Both the position numbers and the translations under genes were made by a program. From Bin25 sp026709415 (GTDB lineage: Bacteria; Bacteroidota; Bacteroidia; Flavobacteriales; Flavobacteriaceae), in NCBI GenBank assembly GCA_965200045.1, contig OZ241330.1:868001-932000 (forward strand): a stretch of DNA of 64,000 nucleotides. Reading direction: 5' to 3'. The notes under the pieces are model-generated. The model saw only the letters and a program-made list of their open reading frames with translations. It did no database searches and was not told the origin of the DNA. Positions 19,501 through 28,251 of the stretch are shown one piece after another (the first letter of the stretch is position 1; every line of letters begins with the position of its first letter).

Positions 19501-22500
19501 CACAAGAAAAAGGACCGTATAACAATGCCACGGAGGGGCAGTTCCAACAATCAAGAAAAATGAACTGGGCCGGGATAATGCGAGAAATTAGTAGTCCGAA
19601 TTTTTCACTATCCAATGTTCAATATTTAGAGTTCTGGCTTTTAGATACATTCAGTTCTCAAGTGAGTCAATCAGACGACGATTTGGGTGATTTGATTTTT
19701 CATTTGGGGAATATTTCAGAAGATGTTCTCAAAGACAATAAAAAACAATATGAAAATGGATTGGCCCCCAATGACCAAGCTTCTAGCGCGAATCTCTCCA
19801 CTGTTTGGGGAAGTGTTCCCAAACACAAAGCATTATTTTATAGTTTTAACGAATCTGACCAATCATTAGAATATCAAGATTTGGGATTTGATGGATTATC
19901 CAATGCTCAAGAAGCCTTGATTTATTCTAATGGAAACGCGACTGATCCTGCCGGGGATGATTATCAGTTTTATTTGAATGCTCAAGGCAACATATTAGAG
20001 CGGTATAAAAATTTCAACGGGACTGAAAATAATTCTTTTTCAAGCTCCACCAATACCAATCGGTCAGCCACTCGATTACCAGATGTGGAGGATATTGATC
20101 GAGATCAAAACATGAATACATCAGAACGGTATTTTGAATATCGAATTCCAATTAGGAGGAACATGAATTCAAAAAACCATCCCTTTATTGTTCAGGTAAG
20201 AGAGAGCAACAGCAATTCTTCTAATGCAAGATGGTTGCTCTTTCGAATTCCTATCGATCCAAATTTTGGACAAACCTCAGAAAACAACTCGTGGATTCAA
20301 TCGATTGGAGGAATAAAAACCTTTCAATCACTCCGATTTATGAGAATGATTTTAAGAGGTTTTGAAAATCAAACCGTTTTTCGATTTGGAACATTGGATT
20401 TGGTCATGGGAAATTGGAGAGCCGCCAACCAAAGATTGAATGAAACACTGGTAAATCCTACAGCTAAAGTTGAAGTGGGACTCGTTAATATCATCGAACA
20501 CGAAAACAGGCTCCCTATCAACTATGAAGTTCCTACTGAGGTTAAAAGAGAAGAATTCCTCCAGGGAAATGATTTTATCCGGTCTAACGAACAATCTTTG
20601 ACCATGAAAGTAATGGATTTAGGACCTAATGAATCCAAAGGCGTTTTCAACGCTTTTGATTTGGATTTGACGGTTTACAAGAAACTCAAAATGGATCTTC
20701 ATGCAGAGTCTTTATCTTCAGAAGAAGCCCCTCATTTATCTGGAGACCATTCGCCTTATGATGTGGACAATAGCCTAGTGGTTTTCATACGATTAGGGAA
20801 TGATCAACATGAAAACTATTACCAAATTGAAATGCCGATTCGCCCCACACCAATTAACGAAGGTCAATCTAGAAAATATACCGCCCAAGAAATTTGGATG
20901 CCTGAAAGTAATCAATTAGATGTTTCCATTGATTTTCTCATGCAAGTGAAAGCAAAAATCTTTCCGCTGCTATCAAGAGCATCCTCGATCTTTTTGGATG
21001 AAAATCTCAATATCATCGATTCACAACAACCTTTTAGCAGTTTAGGGGGAATAAAAAAATACCGTTATTCAGTTAGAGGGTTCCCCGCCTTAAACCAAAT
21101 CACTTCCATTGTTTTGGGCGTCAAAAATGCCAATCAACAATTAGGTCAGAAACTATCAGGAGAAGTTTGGTTTAATGAATTGAGACTCGAAGGAATCAAT
21201 CAACGTGGGGGGACAGCCATCGGAGGGAATTTAGAATTAAATCTATCTGATTTTGCAAATATCATTACATCGATAAAAGATAACACTTCTGGTTTTGGAC
21301 CATTAAATCGAACGCCCGGACAAACCACTAATCAAAGCTCGTTGGAATACAATATTTCAGGAAATATCAATTTAGATTATATACTGCCTAAAAAATGGAG
21401 GTTACAACTTCCACTAACGTTTGTTAAACAACAATTGACTAATACCCCTGATTATGACCCGATCTTTCGTGACTTGTTATTAAAAGATCGGCTCGATCAC
21501 CCCACAAGCAGTGGGGAAAGAAAATATTTACTAAAACAATTTCAAGAAGCTACTAGTACCCAATCAGTCAGTCTCATTGGAATGAAAAAATCCGATGAAA
21601 CAACAAAACTTCCCAAGCTGTATAGTTTAGAAAATTTTAGTTTGTCGGCTTCTTATAATGCTTATGACTTTCGAAGTCTCCAACTAGAGTACCAAGATCA
21701 AGAAGATTTATACTTTTCTCTGGCTTATCGGTATGATATACAACAAAAGTCACTTTCACTTTTTAAAACCGATGATTCCAATCAAGCGATCGATGATTCA
21801 TTGATTCAACTGAATTTGTTTCCATCTAATATTTTCTTCACGATGAATATTGATCGATCACTATCGGCCCAACGTTATCGAGATTTATCCATTTTAAATC
21901 TAGATTCATCGCAAAGTAGTTTATTCCCTGAATTAGTCAATGCCGATTATCAACTGAATTATCAATACGGTTTTGACTATCCTATTCTCAATGCATTGAC
22001 TTTGAACTTTACAGCCAATACAAGTACCATATTAATGGATCAGACAAAAGATAATAAACTAAAAATGGCAAGTCAACTATTTAAATTTGGTCAACCCGAC
22101 CAACATTATCATACCATCAACTTGAATTACCAAATTCCATTTGATCGACTTTCTTGGTTGAACTTTATTGAATCCAATCTGAATTACTCAGGGAATTATA
22201 GTTGGAAAAGAGGTTCGAGTATTTTAAATGCCATTCAAACAAACAATATCCAAGAATCTCAAGTCATCAACGTGATACAAAACAATAACGCCAAATCGCT
22301 AACCACAAGAATAAATTTCAATCGATTGAAAACCTTATTAGGATTTGAATCGAAACAATCTAATTCAAATCAATTTGGTCAAGGGTTACAGGGGATTTTA
22401 TCAAAAGTTTTAAGCTTTGATGGGTTTCAATTTCAATATCGCGAAGACAATGGAATCTATTTGCCAGGATATCTTCCGAAGACAGGATTTGTTGGTGTTT

Positions 22501-23708
22501 CAAAACCGGGACTATTTTGGTTTAGTATGGGAGGGCAGTCCGATATTCGATTTGAAGCGGCAAAAAAGGGATGGTTGACAGAATTGCCTCAAATTTCTCT
22601 CAACTTTGAGCAACATCATCGATCAACATTTGATGTGTCAACCGATTTTAATCCCTCGCCCAATATTTTAATTCAATTATCGGCTTCAAGAAGCTACTCT
22701 TCTAAAGTCGTGGAAGATTATCGAGTTCAACAAGGTCAATATCAATCAGCTTTTTCAAATCGCATGGGTAGTTTTGAAATTTCTAGGGTGTTTTTAAAGT
22801 CGATTTTTCGAAATTTAACAGTCCAAGATGATTCTCAAGTACAAAAATTCAATGAGTCTAAAACAGCCATTGCTCAAGGATTGGCAGAATACCATGATTT
22901 AGACCCAACCATTGGGGACAATGGCTATCCAAAAGGATATCATCAAAACCATCGGGATCTTTTACTCTATGGATTCATGGAAGAATTTGGCCGATTCGAT
23001 ACCAAACATTTGGAGTATGATTTTATCGCAAAAATCCCTTTGCCAAATTGGACTATTCAAATCGATATAGTCAAAGACACCCCCAACAAATCTGGAACCA
23101 TAAGGCGCTTTTACATAACCAACAGCTATCGAGGAAGTTATACCATCAATCACTTTCAAACCAATATTGAGTTTGATAAATCTCATCCTTTTCAGCTAGA
23201 CAACAAAGGATATTATAAACCTCAATGGATTGTATCCAATGCCAATGTTGTCGAACAATTTAATCCATTGATAGGGATTGATATGGAATTGAATAACGTT
23301 GCCAATTTCAATTTTTCTGTCAATCGAGATCGCGCTACATCACTTAGTTTTAGCAATCAGCTGATAACCCAATCTGCCAGCTATGAATATAGTTTTCAAA
23401 CGGATTTTCAACTATTGAGCAGAACTAGAAATCCAAATAATCCCAATGCGAAAAACCTAGAGGCCCAAATCAATTTTATCTATCGGGACCATATGAAAAT
23501 TCTCAGAAATCTATCCAATGACACTAGCCAAATCACCAATGGTCAACGGACTTTCAATCTTCAATTATCAGCTCAATACAGGTTTTCAAATCGGTTAGTT
23601 GGTCAATTATTTTATAACCATGATTTCACCAAACAAAAGGTGTCGTTTGGGTTTGATCAAAATATCATTCGTTCGGGATTTTCCCTCCGTTATGATCTCA
23701 ATCCATAG
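16566..23708 (+). CDS. sprA: Type IX secretion outer-membrane translocon SprA
   Basis: SprA forms the giant 36-strand barrel through which T9SS cargo (gliding adhesins, secreted enzymes) crosses the outer membrane in Bacteroidota. The protein has 2380 residues, in the usual range of about 2300-2500. The signal peptide is about 1-27 (ends QLKGQQ). Recognisable segments are RRGFIENIFGNQGIEFQING near 120, the region with SYIDDFETSGIKTSLKSPSD near 875, and many alternating barrel strands to the terminal GFSLRYDLNP. It is the last gene of the maeB-ruvA-sprA block and implies that the organism has a T9SS and perhaps glides. No other T9SS gene is in the window. Confidence 0.96.
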   Translation: MGFTVKQCVAISFLILFTHIGYQLKGQQNPSWWSHQTSFFLHNHQNNLFGRSLAIPENSLWYSQNSFDFTDHNDFYQWTKTFDKFSPKSMMGVSLIDSTNSGLWTNQLNQQFQNQDRRGFIENIFGNQGIEFQINGSLGGGFEAIYQQIDIPQGNQAARNNLDIGFDQFINLSLNGRIGKNVDLITNYDSQSTFSFQNDFKIRYKGSDLSFVNPMQTLNNPNFIPFVPSQEPQRDIYGALSSVEEELFGNNPYKDNIIQNIELGSLSMPIKSHLIDGVEDLFGLRTDLKFGDTHLTAVVSRQRSESQTIKSQTDGRIQTIEFSALDYQSNQHYFLAHFFRDHYQEWLSSYPYILSSIQINRIEVWVTNQQYDTQDIRSIVAISDLGESSPEKTTLDAQAPNFFNTSNTNRPPANQNNILDFTGESSNSVLNNNIYNVSNLQQGFGSLGPFVQEGIDYELVQNAVLLPPDQYTLNTQLGYLSLNFPLQEDQVLAVAFQYSYKGEVYQVGEFSDSNNDLNGQNESQLLLVKLLKNTLGQSDIPLWDLMMKNIYSTGSFRIDEDGFGLNLYYNNPKEGTYLVPDDPTIWPQDLENRSLLNLFKLDQLNSYQDRVEFGDGFFDFIPGITIDPSRGNIIFPVVEPFGQYLFDVLSSSPSENYDQLNTYNLNQKKYVFHQLYQQTLDLVQQDGDQNNFLFQIQLKSQYDGGISLGAINIPRGSVRVRYSGRALQEGVDYIVNYQAGIVRIINPTILSSGLPVDISLENNTLFNKQAKRFLGLRVDHRINNQLQINGTYLNLSEKPLTQKAIYGQEPVNNQILGFGFHYQQKLPFIDRWISNLPGSRGENPQRSFITFNAEVATLELKTPKDTNIDGQAVSYIDDFETSGIKTSLKSPSDWILASVPGQGVMGSNQNGLESGFGRSKMAWYTIDPIFYNQTIDGIDSQELSSNNTRQIFIEELFPQRDLVKGTSSIQTTLDLAYYPQEKGPYNNATEGQFQQSRKMNWAGIMREISSPNFSLSNVQYLEFWLLDTFSSQVSQSDDDLGDLIFHLGNISEDVLKDNKKQYENGLAPNDQASSANLSTVWGSVPKHKALFYSFNESDQSLEYQDLGFDGLSNAQEALIYSNGNATDPAGDDYQFYLNAQGNILERYKNFNGTENNSFSSSTNTNRSATRLPDVEDIDRDQNMNTSERYFEYRIPIRRNMNSKNHPFIVQVRESNSNSSNARWLLFRIPIDPNFGQTSENNSWIQSIGGIKTFQSLRFMRMILRGFENQTVFRFGTLDLVMGNWRAANQRLNETLVNPTAKVEVGLVNIIEHENRLPINYEVPTEVKREEFLQGNDFIRSNEQSLTMKVMDLGPNESKGVFNAFDLDLTVYKKLKMDLHAESLSSEEAPHLSGDHSPYDVDNSLVVFIRLGNDQHENYYQIEMPIRPTPINEGQSRKYTAQEIWMPESNQLDVSIDFLMQVKAKIFPLLSRASSIFLDENLNIIDSQQPFSSLGGIKKYRYSVRGFPALNQITSIVLGVKNANQQLGQKLSGEVWFNELRLEGINQRGGTAIGGNLELNLSDFANIITSIKDNTSGFGPLNRTPGQTTNQSSLEYNISGNINLDYILPKKWRLQLPLTFVKQQLTNTPDYDPIFRDLLLKDRLDHPTSSGERKYLLKQFQEATSTQSVSLIGMKKSDETTKLPKLYSLENFSLSASYNAYDFRSLQLEYQDQEDLYFSLAYRYDIQQKSLSLFKTDDSNQAIDDSLIQLNLFPSNIFFTMNIDRSLSAQRYRDLSILNLDSSQSSLFPELVNADYQLNYQYGFDYPILNALTLNFTANTSTILMDQTKDNKLKMASQLFKFGQPDQHYHTINLNYQIPFDRLSWLNFIESNLNYSGNYSWKRGSSILNAIQTNNIQESQVINVIQNNNAKSLTTRINFNRLKTLLGFESKQSNSNQFGQGLQGILSKVLSFDGFQFQYREDNGIYLPGYLPKTGFVGVSKPGLFWFSMGGQSDIRFEAAKKGWLTELPQISLNFEQHHRSTFDVSTDFNPSPNILIQLSASRSYSSKVVEDYRVQQGQYQSAFSNRMGSFEISRVFLKSIFRNLTVQDDSQVQKFNESKTAIAQGLAEYHDLDPTIGDNGYPKGYHQNHRDLLLYGFMEEFGRFDTKHLEYDFIAKIPLPNWTIQIDIVKDTPNKSGTIRRFYITNSYRGSYTINHFQTNIEFDKSHPFQLDNKGYYKPQWIVSNANVVEQFNPLIGIDMELNNVANFNFSVNRDRATSLSFSNQLITQSASYEYSFQTDFQLLSRTRNPNNPNAKNLEAQINFIYRDHMKILRNLSNDTSQITNGQRTFNLQLSAQYRFSNRLVGQLFYNHDFTKQKVSFGFDQNIIRSGFSLRYDLNP

Positions 23709-23807
23709 AGTTCTTGTTTTGATTGAAAAAGTATAATCACAGAACTAAGTAATTTATAATTATTTTGCCTAGCGAATAGATTTTCAAAAAGTCCATTGAA
23801 TTCATAA

Positions 23808-24998
23808 ATGAAAGCTAGATTATTTTCTATTGCTGATTTTATCAAATTAGAATCTAGTTCAGCCATCATACTGTTGATTATGGCCATGTTTGCTTTAATC
23901 GCAGCTAATTCTGGATTATCCGAGGTTTATTATGGATTTTTAGAAACCAATATTCGGATCGGAATTGGTTCATTTGAAATTTCTAAAGCAGCTGTTTTAT
24001 GGATTAACGATGGTTTGATGGCCATTTTTTTCTTTTTAGTTGGTTTGGAAATCAAACGTGAAGTCCTTACTGGGGAACTTTCAAATTGGAAGCAAGCCTC
24101 TTTACCGATTTTTGCGGCCATTGGAGGAATGGCTATACCGGCGTTGGCCTTTTTTTATTTCAATGCAGATTCTCCCGAAACCTTGAAAGCATGGGCTATT
24201 CCTATGGCCACGGATATTGCCTTCGCATTGGGTATTTTATCACTTTTAGGAAAGCGAGTACCGATAGCCATAAAGATTTTTTTGCTGGCTATTGCCATCA
24301 TCGATGATATTGGGGCTATTATCGTGATTGCTATTTTTTATACTTCAGAATTGTCTGTCAATGCCTTAACACTATCCATGTTGGGTTTTGCTTTAGCGGT
24401 CACTTTAAATCGAACAGGAGTAAAAGTCATTGCGCCTTATTTGTTGGTGGGGATATTTATGTGGGCTTGTGTATTGAAATCAGGGGTTCATGCAACACTA
24501 GCTGGAGTTTTGGTAGCCTTTACAATTCCTATTGATGAAGGAGATCAATCCTTTTTTAATCGGATCGAACATGGGTTGCACCCTTGGGTCGCATTTTTAG
24601 TATTGCCTCTTTTTGCTTTTGCTAATGCAGGCGTTAATCTTTCAGGGATCACATTGAATTCGATATTGACGCCCTTACCTCTTGGGATTATTGCTGGCTT
24701 ACTTATCGGCAAACAAATTGGTGTGGTAGGTATGTCGTGGATTGCTGTATTATCGGGCATTGCAAAAAGGCCTAAAGGAATGGGTTGGGTACACATATGG
24801 GGGGTTGCTTGTCTCACGGGTGTGGGATTTACTATGAGTCTGTTCATTGGATCATTAGTATTTGATTCCGTACAAATGATGAATTATGTCAGACTGGGCG
24901 TGTTGACGGGGTCTCTTCTTTCCGGAATATTGGGGTATTCCATTCTTAGAACCATTTCATTAAAAAAAGCAATAGCGAGCGGTAAAATTGAAAATTAA
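23808..24998 (+). CDS. nhaA: Na+/H+ antiporter NhaA
   Basis: An inner-membrane electrogenic antiporter that expels Na+ in exchange for protons at alkaline pH or high salt. It has 396 residues, the normal length, and about 12 hydrophobic segments. Family signatures are GLMAIFFFLVGLEIKREVLT near 65-85, IPMATDIAFALGILSLLG near 130-148, and the ion-binding Asp pair in AIIDDIGAIIVIAIFY. It sits between sprA and gcvH, which are more often adjacent in relatives. It lies 99 bp after sprA and 15 bp before gcvH. It suits a marine lifestyle. Confidence 0.96.
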   Translation: MKARLFSIADFIKLESSSAIILLIMAMFALIAANSGLSEVYYGFLETNIRIGIGSFEISKAAVLWINDGLMAIFFFLVGLEIKREVLTGELSNWKQASLPIFAAIGGMAIPALAFFYFNADSPETLKAWAIPMATDIAFALGILSLLGKRVPIAIKIFLLAIAIIDDIGAIIVIAIFYTSELSVNALTLSMLGFALAVTLNRTGVKVIAPYLLVGIFMWACVLKSGVHATLAGVLVAFTIPIDEGDQSFFNRIEHGLHPWVAFLVLPLFAFANAGVNLSGITLNSILTPLPLGIIAGLLIGKQIGVVGMSWIAVLSGIAKRPKGMGWVHIWGVACLTGVGFTMSLFIGSLVFDSVQMMNYVRLGVLTGSLLSGILGYSILRTISLKKAIASGKIEN

Positions 24999-25013
24999 AA
25001 AACAGCATTTAAA

Positions 25014-25397
25014 ATGAATATACCTTCCAATCTATTGTATACCAAAGACCATGAGTGGATAAAAATTGATGGACTGTACGCCACCATTGGCATTACTGAT
25101 TTTGCACAGAGTTCACTGGGAGATGTGGTTTATGTAGACATTGAAAAGCTAGATGAATTTTTGGAAGCGGGTGAAATATTTGGAGTTGTGGAAGCCGTTA
25201 AAACCGTCGCAGATTTGTACATGCCTTTGACTGGAGAAGTCATTGAAACCAATAGTGCTTTGGAAGAATCACCTCAACTGGTCAATAGCGACCCCTACGG
25301 AGATGGGTGGATTATCCGGATTAAATTAAATGACAACCAGGTTTCTAAAGATTTGATTGATGCTTCTGCTTACTCAGATTTAGTTAGCACGGAGTGA
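25014..25397 (+). CDS. gcvH: Glycine cleavage system H protein
   Basis: The lipoyl carrier protein that shuttles the aminomethyl group between the P and T proteins during glycine cleavage. It has 127 residues, as usual. The N-terminal YTKDHEWIK and IGITDFAQSSLGDVVYVD are typical. The lipoylation site is K63 in GVVEAVKTVADLYMP. The partner genes gcvP and gcvT are not in the window, but a separate gcvH near sprA is normal in flavobacteria. Confidence 0.97.
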   Translation: MNIPSNLLYTKDHEWIKIDGLYATIGITDFAQSSLGDVVYVDIEKLDEFLEAGEIFGVVEAVKTVADLYMPLTGEVIETNSALEESPQLVNSDPYGDGWIIRIKLNDNQVSKDLIDASAYSDLVSTE

Positions 25398-25576
25398 GTA
25401 ATCATGAAGATTCTATATTCACCATGTTAAAATCGCTATGTGTTGAGCGTTGTTGGTGATTGAAAAATCACTTGAGTGATTAAAATAGTATTAGGTTACG
25501 AAAATTCAAAAAAAAATCAAAATAAAATTGATAGATTTTTTTAATTTTATGCTCTGTTAATTCAAGGTACTGGTCA

Positions 25577-26287
25577 ATGAATTTGAAAAAAAATCCCAAA
25601 TACGATTTGAACAAGTATAGTGGTCTGTGTTTTGCATTAGGCCTGACCCTTGTTTTATTTTTAACATGGAGAGCCATAGAATGGAAAAATTACGATAGGT
25701 CAGAATTTGATTATTTGGCACTCGACGTCGATGAGGATGATGATGAAGAAGTCCCAATAACAGAACAACTCAAACCGCCTCCACCGCCTCCACCGCCCCC
25801 GCCTGCACCGGAAGTCATTGAAATTGTGGAAGATGAAGAAGAAGTCGAGGAAACCATTATCGAGTCAACTGAAACCGATGAAGAAGAGATCGTAGAAGTG
25901 GAGGATATTGAAATTATCGAGGAGGTCGTTGAAGAAACAGTGATTTTTGCTGTCGTTGAAGATGTTCCTATTTACCCAGGTTGTGAAGGAAAACCCAAAA
26001 ACGAACACAGATCTTGTTTTGAACAAGGAATACAAAACCATATTCGAAGAACTTTTAGATATCCTGAAATCGCTCAAGAGATGGGAATTCAAGGTAGAGT
26101 TAATGTACAATTTACCGTTATGACCGATGGTTCTATCGGTAATATTTTGGTTCGAGGCCCAGATAAAAATCTTGAACGTGAAGCTCAGCGAATCATGCAA
26201 GCGCTACCCAAAATGACGCCAGGAAAACAAAGAGGAAGGCCAGTAAAAGTTCCCTTTAGCATTCCTGTAAATTTTAAATTACAATAA
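25577..26287 (+). CDS. tonB: Energy transducer TonB
   Basis: Couples the proton-motive force of the inner membrane to TonB-dependent transporters such as the SusC proteins here. It has 236 residues. A single transmembrane helix lies about 17-34 (LCFALGLTLVLFLTWRA). It is followed by a Pro-rich stretch (about 69-77, nine Pro with one Ala) and a long Glu/Val-rich spacer. The TonB C-terminal domain covers about 130-236 (FRYPEIAQEMGIQGRVNVQF and FSIPVNFKL). The motif VPIYPGCEG at the domain start is common in Bacteroidota. Several tonB paralogues are normal in such genomes. Confidence 0.94.
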   Translation: MNLKKNPKYDLNKYSGLCFALGLTLVLFLTWRAIEWKNYDRSEFDYLALDVDEDDDEEVPITEQLKPPPPPPPPPPAPEVIEIVEDEEEVEETIIESTETDEEEIVEVEDIEIIEEVVEETVIFAVVEDVPIYPGCEGKPKNEHRSCFEQGIQNHIRRTFRYPEIAQEMGIQGRVNVQFTVMTDGSIGNILVRGPDKNLEREAQRIMQALPKMTPGKQRGRPVKVPFSIPVNFKLQ

Positions 26288-26325
26288 CATCTAAATAAAT
26301 TTTTGTTTTTTCATTTAGTTTTTTT

Positions 26326-26353
26326 CACCGGTTAGTTCTAATCGGTGTTTTTG
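26326..26353 (+). terminator. Rho-independent terminator after tonB
   Basis: The arm CACCGGTTAG at 26326-26335 pairs with 26338-26347 with one G-U pair. The innermost pairs probably open to form a 4-nt loop. A T-rich tract (five T) follows the stem. It ends the gcvH/tonB transcription unit. The 230 bp from here to cyoE hold no gene. Confidence 0.75.
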
Positions 26354-26583
26354 TTTCTACTCAAAAAACTAAAGGAATGAGACTTGAACTATTGATTTTT
26401 GAAAATTTTACTAGCTGTGTTAGACAGCACATTCGAAAAAGCAAAGGTGGTTTTACAAATCATGTCGAAAGGCTTTAGAACAACTGGTTATTATATATTC
26501 AATATCTCAAAAGATGGAATTTATGTTGAATGAAAAAAGTCTGTTGGATGGCTGGTTAAAGTATTTTTATCTCAAGGTTTCCG

Positions 26584-27486
26584 ATGACCTTTAGCGATCT
26601 CTTTTCTAGTAAAAACATTTCAATAAGTTTTAAAGACTTTCTTGTTTTAACCAAATTTAGACTTTCCTTAAGCGTCGTTTTTTCATCGGTTGCCGGTTAC
26701 CTATTGGCCGTGGAAAAAGTTGATTATTCGATTATCCTTTTATTGTTTTTAGGGGGATGTTTTACCGTTGGGGCCTCCAATGCATTTAATCAATGGTTGG
26801 AAAAAGATTTGGATGCCAAAATGAGTCGTACCCAAAACAGACCACTACCCCAGAAACGAATCACTTCTTTTATGGCCATTGTTGTGGCTAGCTTTATGGC
26901 CGTAATGGGTTGTATGACCCTTTATTTAATCAATCTCTACACAGCTCTTTTGGCCTTGTTGTCTATCATCATTTACTTGTTAGTCTATACTCCCTTAAAA
27001 ACAAAAACTCCTTTGGCTGTTTTTTTTGGGGCTTTTCCAGGGGCAATCCCATTTATGTTAGGATGGGTCGCAGGAACAGAAAATTTTGGGATTGAAGCGG
27101 GCACTTTGTTTGCTATTCAATTTTTTTGGCAGTTTCCACATTTTTGGTCCATCGCCTGGATAGCCGACGCTGATTATAAAAAAGCCGGTTTTCGCCTATT
27201 ACCAACAGGAAAGAGAGATTCAGGGACCGTCTTTCAAATTGTTTTTTATACCCTTTGGATGATCATCATTTCGGCTCTTCCGGCAACCAATTACACGGGT
27301 GAGCTTCAGTTATCATATGTTGGTTTGGGAATCATCGTGTTGATGGGATTATGTGTTTTGTACTACGCCTTAAAGCTCATGTCGAATCCTATCACTAGCC
27401 AAGCCAAGCCTTTAATTAGAATTTGTATTGCATATATCACCATGTTACAACTAACTTTTGTCATCGATAAATTTGTTACTCAATGA
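26584..27486 (+). CDS. cyoE: Protoheme IX farnesyltransferase (haem O synthase)
   Basis: An inner-membrane prenyltransferase that adds a farnesyl group to haem B to give haem O, a precursor of the haem of the terminal oxidase. It has 300 residues with several transmembrane helices. The UbiA-type signature NAFNQWLEKDLDAKMSRTQN (about 61-80) carries the Asp-rich diphosphate-binding site, and the second motif is IADADYKKAG near 195. The stop codon overlaps the next gene in ATGA, so it is translationally coupled to the oxidase subunit III gene. The order cyoE-cox-SCO is typical of flavobacteria. Confidence 0.96.
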   Translation: MTFSDLFSSKNISISFKDFLVLTKFRLSLSVVFSSVAGYLLAVEKVDYSIILLLFLGGCFTVGASNAFNQWLEKDLDAKMSRTQNRPLPQKRITSFMAIVVASFMAVMGCMTLYLINLYTALLALLSIIIYLLVYTPLKTKTPLAVFFGAFPGAIPFMLGWVAGTENFGIEAGTLFAIQFFWQFPHFWSIAWIADADYKKAGFRLLPTGKRDSGTVFQIVFYTLWMIIISALPATNYTGELQLSYVGLGIIVLMGLCVLYYALKLMSNPITSQAKPLIRICIAYITMLQLTFVIDKFVTQ

Positions 27487-28061
27487 ATCAAACCACATCT
27501 CAAACAACCAATATTCATCGCTCCAAACGCATGATGTTATGGATTGCTATGATTTCGATGAGTATGACCTTTGCTGGATTAACGAGTGCTTACGTGGTGA
27601 GCAGTAACCGTCCCGATTGGTTATCCCAGTTAGTGATGCCAAGAGCCTTTACAATTAGTACTATAATCCTTGTTTTGAGTGGAGTTACATTTTGGTATGC
27701 CAAAAAATTGATAAAAGCCAACCAAAACATACAATCTCAATGGGCATTATTGATCACTTTTTTCTTGGCCCTAGCTTTTATCTATTTTCAGTTTCAAGGA
27801 TTCGGTCAAATCATACATCAAGGATATTATTTTACAGGTCCAGAAAGTTCTATCACCAGTTCGTTTATTTACATTTTAGTATTACTCCATTTAATTCACT
27901 TGGTTGCAGGAATCATCGTAGTGAGTGTTGTGATGTTCAATAACTTTAAAGGGAAGTACCATAAAAAGAATTTAATAGGGGTCGAACTAGCCACAAATTT
28001 CTGGCACTTTTTGGATGGTTTATGGTTATACCTTTATCTTTTTATTTTATTGGTTGGCTAG
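27483..28061 (+). CDS. Cytochrome c oxidase subunit III-like protein (first copy)
   Basis: A 192-residue haem-copper oxidase subunit III. Five hydrophobic segments are visible (about 17-37, 54-72, 84-103, 121-145 and 170-190). The C-terminal signature EISATNFWHFLDGLWLYLY-like segment reads here as ATNFWHFLDGLWLYLYLF. The conserved His-Leu pattern is in YILVLLHLIHLVAGI. The start overlaps the cyoE stop by 4 bp. Flavobacteria commonly carry two subunit III genes in tandem, and this is the shorter one. Confidence 0.92.
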   Translation: MNQTTSQTTNIHRSKRMMLWIAMISMSMTFAGLTSAYVVSSNRPDWLSQLVMPRAFTISTIILVLSGVTFWYAKKLIKANQNIQSQWALLITFFLALAFIYFQFQGFGQIIHQGYYFTGPESSITSSFIYILVLLHLIHLVAGIIVVSVVMFNNFKGKYHKKNLIGVELATNFWHFLDGLWLYLYLFILLVG

Positions 28062-28200
28062 GCTCATTGATTTTTCATTTTTGAAAGTCATCGATTCCAA
28101 ATCATTAAGTGAAACCTTCTTTTTTCTCATAAAAGGTTTAGTATTGAAAAATCAAGTTTTATAATTGTTTAGAACGAGTAAAAATCATCATTTAAACGAT

Positions 28201-28228
28201 TTGGTCTAGTCGAAATCCTTTACATTTG
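28201..28228 (+). promoter_or_regulatory. Bacteroidota-type promoter before the second cox subunit III gene
   Basis: TTG at 28201-28203, a 17-bp spacer and TACATTTG at 28221-28228 form a full match to TTG-N17-23-TAnnTTTG. The start of transcription would fall near 28235, leaving a leader of about 17 nt before the ATG at 28252. This implies that the second half of the oxidase operon can be transcribed apart from cyoE. Confidence 0.7.
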
Positions 28229-28251
28229 CCTCGACTGATACAAAGCCCTCA

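Noticed and set aside
25758..25813. Pro-rich repeat-like DNA in tonB
   Set aside because: It encodes the usual proline spacer of TonB and is not a separate repeat element.
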